Below the pieces are notes generated by a model. It was given only the letters and a program-made list of their open reading frames with translations, was not told the DNA's origin and ran no database searches. Shown here piece after piece: positions 1-10,808 of a DNA stretch of 64,000 bases. The stretch is from Epiperipatus broadwayi (Eukaryota; Onychophora; Udeonychophora; Euonychophora; Peripatidae). Location: positions 2,701,001-2,765,000 of the forward strand of contig JAQFVV010012498.1 of assembly GCA_028023455.1 (NCBI GenBank), read 5' to 3'. The position numbers were made by a program, and so were the translations under genes. Within the stretch, counting starts at the first letter, position 1. Each line of letters opens with the position of its first letter.

Positions 1-982
1 GCAAGATGGACAATATGGCAACCAAGGCTGATGAAATGAAGAGTGATATGAATAAAATGAATAGTAAAATGGGGAATATGGCAACCAATATGGAGAATAT
101 GAAAAGTGATATAAATAGCAAGATGAAGAATATGGCAACCAAGGCTTATGTAAATAAAGTAAAAGAAGAATTGAAGAAGAATGGGAATGATATGAAAGAA
201 CAAATGGAAACAAAAATTGATAATGTTGAAATTAAGCTGTCTGAAGACATGGGACAACTTTTCCTTAAATTAGAAAATGTTCAGAAAGACAATATTGAAA
301 TGAAGCAAGGAATGTTAGAGATGAAGAAGGAAATTGAAGAAAAGAATACAAAATGTCAACAGTGAATAGATGATTTTAAATCCAGTGTCATGGAACAATT
401 GAATGCAAAATATGATGAGGCATGTAAGAGTCAGGAAACATTAAAACATGAGATGCATGTGGAGCAGGATACATTCCTAACTGAGGTTCAAGATGAATTT
501 CAGGGAATTCAATCAAAAATAGAACAACTTTCCATATCAAAAAATAATCAGGTTGAGTCATGCAACAAGATGCTAGTAAATTTGGATCAACATCTTAAAT
601 GAGTTGAGGGAAGAATAGTCAAAGGGTGTATGGACATGACTACGGACAAAGCCAATATAGAAAAGTTGGGAGGAAGTGCTCATGAAATAAGAGATGAGAT
701 AGATAGAATGGGTATAGCCATTAATCAGAGATTGGTAGTGCTTGAATCTCAACTGTGCTAAGAAGTGCTGACCAGTGGAGGAAAACATGATGAAATTGAT
801 GTAAGGATGCACAGTAGTGATAAAATAAAAGATAATAAGACTTATCACTTAGAGATGGCCCTTAAGGACCCACAGAAGATAAGTGACCCTTCTGAAGAAA
901 ATCTCCTCCCATGTCAAATTCTGAGGCAGAAGATTATCCTTCTAATTTTAGTTTAGAAGGTTTAATTTTAGATAGTTATTAA
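1..982 (+). pseudogene. Decayed gag-like coiled-coil protein, 5' end outside window
   Basis: One reading frame (frame of position 3) runs from the window edge with in-frame stops at 363-365, 600-602 and near 760, then a shift near 905 to a frame ending at a TAA at 980-982. The product is almost entirely heptad-like, rich in Lys, Glu, Met and Asn, with an internal repeat around NMATKA and MKSD. It resembles the long N-terminal coiled coils seen in invertebrate LTR-retrotransposon Gag, including the one at 8848 in this window. No capsid fold, zinc knuckle or pol follows. Seen: the frame, the stops and the coiled-coil composition. Inferred: Gag origin. It could instead be any coiled-coil gene fragment. 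Confidence 0.45.
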
Positions 983-3651
983 ATAATCGAGTCCTAATGC
1001 ATTTTGGTTGAATATGGAATGACAAGTTAGGGGCACATATAATACCCGAATTATGAAACCATACTGTGGACAATCTTATTAAATGTAGAATTGTCATACT
1101 CAACTGATGTGTGGAAAGAAAAAAGAATGAATGTTGATAAGTAAAAAAAATTAGATATTATGAAGTTAGGTTAAAAATTATGATGAGAGTATTTCCTAAT
1201 AGATGTCAAAGCAGATTATAGGATACTTTAGAGCCACTTTATTTAAAAAAGTTAAATCACACTAAGTGATGGTTGTTCCAATCTTCTGTTAGTCCTCAAA
1301 GGAAATCCAATAAGACTCAATATGAGCAGGATAGAGGATAACAAGAAAAAATATGTGCTATCTGAAACAGAAACACATTTTTATTAATGTGCAAAAATAA
1401 CCATCATTAGTTTTTTTTTTAAAAAACCTATGTTTGAACCCCACCTTGCAAAGTATTTCATGAGAGTGAGTAGAGAAGAAAGAAAGCAATTTGTGTAGTT
1501 GAGTGTAGAAAACAGTAAAATAAGGTTTTACTACCCTTCCTATATATGTGTAAAAAAAAACCCCATCAAACTTCTAATGCAAACTTTGTGTAAGTGTTAA
1601 AATTTTCATGACAGATTAAAATTCTAACACTGTAAGGAGAGGGGGTTGTAAAGGGTAACTAACAATACACACATTCTTAAAAAGATCAAGCCTATTTATT
1701 GAACCCACCCCATTTGGAGTTTATATTAATAATGGGAAGATTATTTGTTTGTTATTATTATATATACACATATAATGTACAGTAGATTATTTTATTATAA
1801 AATAAAATATGATCAGTATTTTACAAAGTAATATATATATATATATATATATATATAATCAAATTATTTATGTTTATATATATATATATATATATATATA
1901 AACATAAATAATTTGATTAAATAAACTGTAATATATATATATATATATTAAATTTAAAAATGAATATTAATTTATAGTTAAACGATTTGGGGATGGCCTG
2001 AAGTTAAGTTGGGGTGGGCATGTGTGTGAAATTAAAACTGATTTTATTATTATTATTTTTTTATTTGTAATAAATGAAATGTATTTAAACAATACATATA
2101 AAAATCTCAATGAATTTAAACAATAGGCAGTTTAAAATATCAGCATTCTCAGCATTTTATATAAAAATAGAAACTTTTTACAAAATTGTTCTTCTTTCAA
2201 GAGAGATAACACCTGTAACAATAGACAGTAATTTAAACTAAAATTTAGAAAGCTAAAATGGAGTTCTGTTTTTTCTTTTAGTTAAATTATAAACATTTTA
2301 AAAGTCAAATGCTGTAACTAAAAGTTTACCAAATTCAGAAGAAAGAAAATGAAATAGGAAGTAAGAATAATTGATAAATTCTTAAATAATTAAATCGTGT
2401 TTTAAAAGTTGTTGGAATAAAATTGAATATTTTAAATCTTTTCAAAAAAAATAATGAAAATTAAGTCTGCTGAAAATTGAAAAAGAAAAAAAATGAAATA
2501 ATTTTCTTAATATATATGCAAAGTGCTTCAATATTATTCAATACAAATATATGATTATAAATAATTATTAAATTGTACTTTAATATGATTATGGGCTAGA
2601 ACAAAACATGCTATTGAGTGTCATGGTATTTCCTACCAGCTGCATTAAACCTCTATATATATTTTTATACTTTATTGTAAACCCACAAGAAGATGCCTGC
2701 AGTCCAAAGTAAACAAGGATTGAAATACTTAAGATGAATCAAATGAGGATCAAGGTGTTAATCATTAAACACAACTACAGGAGACACCATTGTACCTATC
2801 TATCCTTGCTAAGGAAAATGATTTACTAAGTAAAACTGCTTTGAAGAACAACTTGCCTAACTATCAACTACTACTACTTCTATTAGGATGATATTTATGA
2901 ACTTTGTTCCAATTACAATTTGTTTAATCAAACATTGCAAATTTTTGTTTATTTTTTAAAATCTTGTTATCTGTTGTATTATCACACTGACACTGAAGCC
3001 TCATTTTTCAGAATTAGCAAAGAAGAAAGGGGGGATTATTCACTTTGGTATTTTTCTATTTTCATTGTAAATAAAATTTAGGTTAACCCACCTGCTTCAC
3101 ATCAGGTTATCCACATAAAGATTAAGGTAAGATTCTCTACATTTATTTTTATAGATTAAATTGCAACACTTATACAGAATACATATTATATGTTTTATTT
3201 TGTGATTAACTTTGTATGTATATTTTCCAGTATGTTTGACTAATCAACTAGTATCTATCTCTATCATATATATAAATTGGGGGAACTTGTTAATTAGATT
3301 AACATTTGTAAATATATAATTTAGCTAGCCAGCATCTCAATTATATTAAATAACTAAAGTTTATTTTTCTATGTAATTATGATTTGTAGAGAATGAGTGA
3401 CATAGGTGGACTTCTACCATGGGGTATAAGTGTTGGATGTGGAGAATAATTAATTAGTAAAATGGTAGAAGTTCACATGTAACACATGTACATACGATTA
3501 TTATTATTATTATTATTTTTTTTTATCATTACTATTGTTGTTATACTTGATGATATTTATTATTGTTAATAAATGTTTAAGAGTTTATATTATTCTGGTC
3601 TCTGGTTATTGAGTTGTCCTGACATTCCACAGTTTATAAATAATTATGCAT
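983..3651. other. Intergenic, no gene recognised
   Basis: AT-rich sequence with stops in all frames. It holds (TA)n tracts near 1831-1856, 1876-1900 and 1932-1948, an inverted repeat at 1856-1919 and an (ATT)n run near 3498-3518. Nothing else recognisable. Confidence 0.6.
1856..1919. repeat. Palindrome with (TA)n core
   Basis: Arms TAATCAAATTATTTATG and its complement flank a central TA tract and are read without mismatch. One of several (TA)n-cored palindromes in the window. Confidence 0.9.
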
Positions 3652-3655
3652 GCAC

Positions 3656-6551
3656 TGAAGCAGATGATCTCATGCTCAGATCCTGCTTCACAGCCCACAT
3701 CCAATCTTCTATCACCTAACCGTATTCAAACTCATCCTTATGCAGGTATACTCATAACTAATAATATATTTCCTTACCCAATAGTATAAAATAATGTAAA
3801 CATATGTGTTTTAATTTAATATTTAATCTAACAATAATATTCTCATGTGTATGCGGGCATAAAAATATATATGTATATTTTAGCGTAGGAGATTGTGATT
3901 GAATTAATAGTATATTATACATATATATATATATAAAATATTATATATGATACTTATTATATTTTTAATATATAAGTTTGTAGCCAGAAATGATGCAATC
4001 TTGTTAGTAAGTCTTTCGAAAAATAATAACCCGAAAGACCCTTTAGATTAAAATAGAAGATTACAAATTAGTAATAATAAAATAAACCCATTAGTGAAAA
4101 TTGTCCATGCTAGCTTGTTTTAAAATCATAAGATTCATTTTAAAACAATCGTTTGAGAAACTGATAACAAACTTGCATTGTTTCAAACATCTTACCAGAT
4201 AAGAGTATCCGGCCAAACGATTCCAAATGAAATCTAAGTGCTTAAACCGCCTCAAGGCCAGAAGTAGTTGCCTAGTTACAAATTCAAATTAAAAGTATAA
4301 ATACTACTGGATTTGAATTCACAGAGAGAAGAGATCATTAAATAGCCATGCTGCTGAACATAATCCATGCCTGATGTAATTTTCATGCAATGTGTTGTGA
4401 GTAGTAAATTTTGCCTTGTCCCTCCGTTCTAACATGCTGATCCCATGAACAAAGCTTCCATACTCTGTGCTACTAAACATTATCTATGTCTTTCCAATGA
4501 AATGAAGTGCTATCTCAAATCATCCAGCTATGCTAGATCTAGTGACAATACCGATGGACTGATTCCTAGTGAAATACTTTTCTCAATCATCAAGGTAAAG
4601 AACTCAGACCACTTATAATTCCTAAAATCCTGCCTTCTATGTAATGTATATATTTTAAACTATATCTTTTAAATGTCTTCAAATATATATAACTCTATAT
4701 AACTAATCTATGCTAAGCCTCTTATAAAATGTTTATATTTTATTTTATTTAAAAGTGGCCAATAATTTTTATTAACATTTTTACGTATTTATATTTTAAA
4801 GTTAATGCCAATAATATTCTAAAATCACCAGCATATAACTTATTTTGTTTTTCCCACCCATCATTTACTGGGTAAATAATTTATAATTGATAAAAACAAG
4901 TCTTATTCGGCTTGCCCAGATGCTCACGGTTTTAGAGAAATAAATTAATTATATTTTTCATGTTTACTGTTGAAAAACAGATTTGACATCTGTTTTTCCC
5001 ATTCTCCTTTCTAAATAATGCACTATCTTTTATCTTTCAATTATATTATATATGTAAATTTCATCTTAGCTATTACAACCACCTTTTTTATTTTGCAATC
5101 AATTAATGTATTTCCACAAGGGCATTAATCAACCAAAATTGAGGTTTAATGTGTAAAACATAATGAATAATATTAAGTAATATAATGTAAGGGGGAGGGG
5201 GACCTTAACTTTTTATTCTATGTTTGTATGTATAATTATTATCCCTGTTTGTTTAAAGTGAAGCCATGTCATTATGCTGAATAGTTCATCATTCGTGGGC
5301 AATAAATATGTCCCAATAATCTTTAATTTCAGAAGTATATTTATGGTTTATTAATAAGCGTTTATTGCATAAAGGCCATTCTATTTTATATATATATATA
5401 TTTGTGCCTCTTTATTACATGGAGGCAACCGCAAAGTCAGACCCCATCGCTGTCTCAATGTCCTGAACCAGGCTGTAAAAACACCCTGGGGACATCCTTG
5501 GTTTGTGCATGCCTTATACGGGGATCACTCTGGAAAAAATAGCCTGATACTGACATAGCCGACCATTCCTCATCATCCACAATTCACCTGTACCTCATTA
5601 CAGGAAATCTGGACTCTTTTTGTTCTTAAAACCGACCCTGCCAAGGTTTTCAGAGGAAATCGGTCACTTCTTACAATTCGTGAAGCACACTCCAAGATTC
5701 ATAAAAAGGACCGATAATAAGCCACCATGCATGCACCGCTTTTCTATTATCTTACCATTCACCCAGAAGTATTCATAAGCTGTAATGAAATGATTTATTT
5801 AAACAAACATATGTCCCTTATTTTAATATAAGTATTAATACGATAAATTTTGTATCGTTTGTGTAAATTGTTCATTACCCATCCTGCACATTAATTATCT
5901 AAAATTCCCAGTTAACCATCATATTAAATGTAATCAAATATTATCTGTGTTAAAATTATTGTTTGAATTAATCAAATGCTCTTTTTGTTTCTGGGTGTGT
6001 GATAGCATTCTAATAATCTATTCTAATAGCACTAATTCCCTCAAACACATACATATATTATTGGCATAGCCACAATTATCATGTTATTGTATAAAATGAT
6101 TCAAATAAATATCTATAATAATCCTGAGGCTCAAGTCGGCTAAATGACCTGACATAATTATTATTAATAAATCGTAAATATATATATATATACATCAAAC
6201 TCAAATCAGTGCTTTCTTTTAGTTAAGATAATATATTAAGTTATTACTTATGCTAAATATGACTAGATGATCTCTGCTCAATACTATATTAACATGCACA
6301 TTATTAAGTTATTCTATCATAACTTAGCCTAGAGTCTTTGGTGTCTCCGATGATCGATGCCGGCGGATCAGAAGTGAATTAATCGATGTCATCGGGATTG
6401 TTGCTCATAATGTTACAGATCTGAGGAATAGGCAAATAGGGCAGAATTCATGAGTGCTCCTGACCTGTGTATCTTGCGCATGATTGGATTCAAGGTACTT
6501 TTGCCTAGATGCTAGATCTTGTTACGTGAACATACAAATCCGACCGGCACA
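3656..6551 (+). repeat. E1 5' LTR (2896 bp)
   Basis: Matches 10809-13702 along its whole length. The first about 40 bases can fold: TGAAGCAG at the terminus pairs with CTGCTTCA shortly after. A TATA box lies at 4296, so U3 is about 0.65 kb and R-U5 about 2.2 kb. The last about 200 bases, including the GGCAAATAG motif, are shared with the E2 and E3 LTRs. Confidence 0.92.
4296..4303 (+). promoter_or_regulatory. TATA box of E1 5' LTR
   Basis: TATAAATA. The same motif sits at the same place in the 3' LTR (11444-11451) and in solo LTR E3 (61134-61141), each followed by a conserved GGATTTGAAT-like stretch about 10-15 bases on. That conservation supports it as the LTR core promoter. Confidence 0.6.
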
Positions 6552-6576
6552 GATTTTTTTCTTTTCTCTGGGTTTG

Positions 6577-6594
6577 TGGCATCAACATAGGGCT
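6577..6594 (+). promoter_or_regulatory. Primer-binding site of E1 (tRNA-Lys-like, degenerate)
   Basis: TGGCATCAACATAGGGCT is a diverged form of the E2 site TGGCACCCAATGTGGGGC, itself close to the known tRNA-Lys1,2 primer-binding site. It begins 25 nt after the LTR end, an unusual distance shared by E2 and E4. Confidence 0.6.
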
Positions 6595-6879
6595 TCAAAT
6601 AAAACACCCATATTCCTGAGATAGTAGTAGATAGTGATAGATATAACATGTTTTAAAAAAAAAAAATTTGAAATTTTTTTTTTTGAAATTTTTTTTCGGA
6701 CACCCAGCTTAAAATATTTTTTGAATATTAGTACACACTCTCTGTGAGTCATTGTTAATATAAATATAAATATTTTCTCTCAGTATATATATAAAAATAT
6801 GTTTCAAGTAAATAGTATGTCATATACTCAATATTTTTTTTTCCCCACATAAAAGTTTAAAAAGTTTTTTTCATTTTCA

Positions 6880-7465
6880 CGAACATAAAAAATAAAATAG
6901 TGGCAGTTTTGTTTTGTTTTCTTTCATGTATATGATTTAAATAATGATGATGTTATATAATGTTTTATTCCTTGTTCATAAATGTTCATTACATGTATAA
7001 TTCTCATGAATTTTTTTTAAAAAAAGAAGTAAAAAGAAGTAACAGCTTTTAACGGGCTCTTACTTTCAAATTAATTAAAAATAAAGATGTGCTTCTCCTT
7101 AATAATGTTCCTAGTTTTTGTATACATGTAAGTTTCCAATGATAAAAGAGTGATAGCTTTTAAGGGGCTCTCATTTTTATAAAATAAAATGTTTTTTTTT
7201 TCAAAAAAGTGAATAAGATGTTGCGTAATATTTTCTTTTTGGTCATGGATGTGAAATTACATGTAGGATGCCCGTAAATAAAATAATGTTAGTTTTAAAA
7301 GAATGTCCCCAGATAATAAAATAAAAAGTATGTTTTAAATAGTGTCTTTATATAATATTTTCCATGAATGATTTGTACAACATAAAAGTGTTTTCGAGTT
7401 TACCGTAAGATAAAATAGTGTTAGCTTTTAAGGGGCCTTCACATTTATAATAAAAATAAAGTAGC

Positions 7466-7521
<56 letters not shown>

Positions 7522-8080
7522 ATTTTCATAAATGATTTTAAAAAACAAAGTATTTTGAATTTTCAATGTAATAAAATAGTGATAGCTTTTAAGGGGTTTT
7601 TCACATTTAAAGTAAAAAAAATGATAAAGAAGTGTGTACGATATAGAATAATAGTATTGAGATATAAAATAATTTTTTTTCCATTTTAATAAATGTTATA
7701 AATAAATATAATATGCCCAAGTTTTGAAGTGTGCACTAAATAATAATATATAATAATCTTTCATAAATGCTTTAAATAACTATGTTCTATATAATTTCTT
7801 TTTATGTTTCAAATAATAATAGTTCCAAGCCTGAGAGAATTAAATTAGTGACAGCTTTTAAGGGGCTTTCGCATTTAAAGATAAAAAGATAGTAAAGTAG
7901 TGTGTGCGCTAAATAATATATAATAATTTTTTCTGAATGTTTTAAATAATAATGTTAAATATAAATTTTTTCCTTGTTAATATGTCTGTTAAATACATAT
8001 TTTAAACTTATAATATGTTCAAGTCTGAGAGTTAAATAAGTGACAGCTTTTAAATGGTTTCACTGTTAAAAATAATAAAA
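6880..8080 (+). repeat. Degenerate tandem repeat in E1 leader
   Basis: A core close to GTGATAGCTTTTAAGGGGCT recurs near 7046, 7153, 7420, 7577, 7847 and 8041, each time followed by a CAC/TTTA stretch and an ATAAAATA-rich spacer. Periods vary from about 100 to 280 bp. The array sits between the primer-binding site and gag and has no coding potential. It holds a (TA)n tract at 7469-7518. Confidence 0.7.
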
Positions 8081-8847
8081 CAAAGATTCTAATAATCATA
8101 AAGGTGCAAAAGAAGAAATTTTTTTCGAAATGTTTTAATAATACTAATGCGTAGCTAATGGTTGTAAGTCAATGAAAAATAAAATGATATTTTGTGTGAC
8201 ATTTTCATCCTCTTATATAAATATGTGCTAAGGCCATAATAATTTTTTTGTTAAACTACATGTATAACTATTTAAGTATACAACCCATTAATAACAGATC
8301 ATCTGGTCAGAACATATAGCCCTATCCCTTTGGCTGGCGCTCTTTATTAATACCAAAATAAATTTGTCAATAGGTGATCGAGTTACTTAAAATAAAAAGA
8401 GTTTGAAAGCAATGGTTCATAAAAGTTGTATAGAGTTTTTTTTCCAGTTCAAAATAAATGTATTAAGTATATCAATGCAATCGTTAATTAATCATATTGT
8501 CAGGATGTTTCAGGTGCTGAAGAACAACTCCCAAAAACAGACCACGAAAGAAGACATAAAGAAGGCCAGGTAGAAATTATAATAATTTTTTTTATATATT
8601 TTGCATTAAAGAGCAGTTAGAAAACTAGATCTAGAAACAATTAATAGTAAATGATATTAAATAACAAGTAGGATAGCAATAATCAGTTTAAAAAATAAAA
8701 CTTGAGAGCATGGGAGGGAGAGAGCAGAGTAAGGGATAAGTGTAGAATGGGGAAAGGAGGGTTCACCCATATTAAAATAAAATAAACAACTATAAAACTT
8801 ATCTGGATAATTAAAACTATATATATAGTTTACCTTAAATTTAAGAG

Positions 8848-10090
8848 ATGGAGGACAGCAGTGAAGAGATGGAGCAAGAAAAGATGTTACGGTCAGGAAA
8901 AATTGTTTTGGAAAATGTCGACCAACCCAAAAAATTTGATGATCCACCTGTAACCACAGAGACCGTGATACGGATGTTACAGAGGATGGAAACAAGATTC
9001 GAGAATTTAAAGGCAGAAATTGAGGACCAGAGCAGAAAGAGATTTGAAAGTTTGGAGGCAAAAATTGAAGACGAGAGCAGAAAGAGATTTGAGAAGTTGG
9101 AGGCAAAAATCAAGGATGAGAGCAGGAGAATGAAGAAGTGGATGGCCATCACATGGGATAGCATGAATGCCATCATAGAAATGAAGGCAGAGGAGGTGCA
9201 AACAGCATGCTGACAGGAATACGAGGATATCAACAACAAAATTGAAGGGTCTATGGAGAACCACAAGTGCAAGACTCTAGATGCCATCCAAGAAATCAAA
9301 GAAGATCTGACAGCCAAACAGGACAATTAAGAAGCTGCCTTCCATATAAGTATCAACTGAATTAAGGCAGAAATGAATGGTATAAAGGAGGAGATAGCAA
9401 AAACCAAGGACGGTCTGACATTGGAGAAAGAAAGACTAGAACCAGAGAAAATGATAAACAGCAGACCCCAGCTTCCACTAGAAACCTGTATGCCAAAAGA
9501 ACCAATATTGTACCCACCGATATCGATAATCAAGTTCATCCAAGTCAAGACGTTTAAAGGGGATGTCGGAGAAAACCAGAGTGGGCACATTGACTGCCTG
9601 CATGAATTGTTCAAATTTCAACGAGTGCCAGCAGTGGACCAGGTGGCCCTCACTGTCCATTATCTACAAGGATACACCGTCATGGTGGGACTGCTATGAA
9701 GATAAGCCACCAGACTTTGAGACTTATTCGTTCTTCCTATTGAGAACCTTTTGGAGCGAGGAGTGCCAAGATCGAATATACCACACAATCTTAAAAGAGG
9801 CCTATAGTTCCATTAACCAGGAGACCCACATGCAGTTTTTCATCAGACAAGTGACACATCTCAGGTCATTAACAGCGTTCCCATTTACAGAAACCCAAAT
9901 CATTAGGGCCATACAACAGAATATGCCACCGTATGTACAGCAGATGATGGTGGGATGTCAGGTGACAAAGATAGAGGAGATGGCCCAGTTCCTCACATCC
10001 ATCGATCACTCACCCATACAAGCGGAACCACCCAAATATTACCCCAGACCCAGGGGACAACCATGCAGATACCATCATAACTCATGGTGA
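8848..10090 (+). pseudogene. gag: E1 gag: coiled coil plus capsid-like domain, inactivated
   Basis: ATG at 8848 opens a frame with an acidic start, then about 90 residues of coiled coil built on a repeated unit (AEIEDQSRKRFESLEAKI-like). In-frame stops lie at 9211-9213, 9328-9330 and 9358-9360. The frame continues to about 9675, where it shifts by one base into the frame that ends at 10090. Across the shift the protein reads as a retrotransposon Gag capsid: FKGD near the start, a YLQG stretch, a WWD motif, FLLRTFW, then a long helical segment ending in NMPPYVQQ. No CCHC zinc knuckle is visible. It would build the particle that packages element RNA, but the stops and shift show this copy is dead. 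Only about 700 bp separate it from the 3' LTR, so pol is absent rather than shifted. Confidence 0.75.
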
Positions 10091-10199
10091 GTTGAACCAA
10101 ACAACATAAAAAATATGAACTGCCAGACAGAGGGAGAAACTAGAGGAAAGGCCAGACAGATAGAACCTGATGACTTGGATATGGAATGGTAAATGATCT

Positions 10200-10700
10200 T
10201 AGGATTCTAATAATTTCTATATGCTTTAGTAGTTTTTTTAATTATTGATATTTTAGTCTATTAACCAAGCAGTAAATAATTTACATATTATACCATAGTT
10301 TTGATATGTTATTCTATTAACCACGCAGTTTTTTTTTAATGTAAGTGAATTATTTGTATATGTATAGCATAGTTCTTAAAACATTATCATATTATATCCA
10401 ATTAACTAAGCAAGTTTTTTTTTAAGGCAGTAAAATTTTAATATAACAGAGAGGGTATTTCGTCAAAAGTCATAAAATTTTTAATAAAACCCTTAATAGT
10501 TTCTAATATAGTAGAGAGGGCATTGTAGCATAGATAAAATTCATAAAATTCCTAGTAACATGTCAGAGTTTGAATATTTCAGCATAAATAAAGTCATAAA
10601 ATTTCCAATATAGCAGAGAGATATTATACCTTAAACAAAAATCATAAAATTTCAATATAACAGAGAGTTAGTATACTGTAAGTGCAAGGCATAAAGTTCT
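10200..10700 (+). repeat. Short degenerate tandem repeats between gag and 3' LTR
   Basis: Two families. Around 10255-10430 an ATTAACCAAGCAGT-like motif followed by T-runs recurs about every 90 bp. Around 10440-10690 a TATAACAGAGAGGG-like motif followed by TCATAAAATTT recurs about five times at 55-90 bp. No coding potential. Confidence 0.6.
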
Positions 10701-10808
10701 TTAGATACATCACTGATCCAAAGTAGTTCTTTAGTTACCTGTACATCAAGTAAAAGTTTTTTTTCTTTTTTTAACAATTTTTCATTTTTTTCAGTAAGTT
10801 CAGGAAAA

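Noticed and set aside
8500-8575. Possible gag exon ending in a GGCCAG/GTAGAA splice donor
   Set aside because: Too short, with no acceptor or continuation that I can support.
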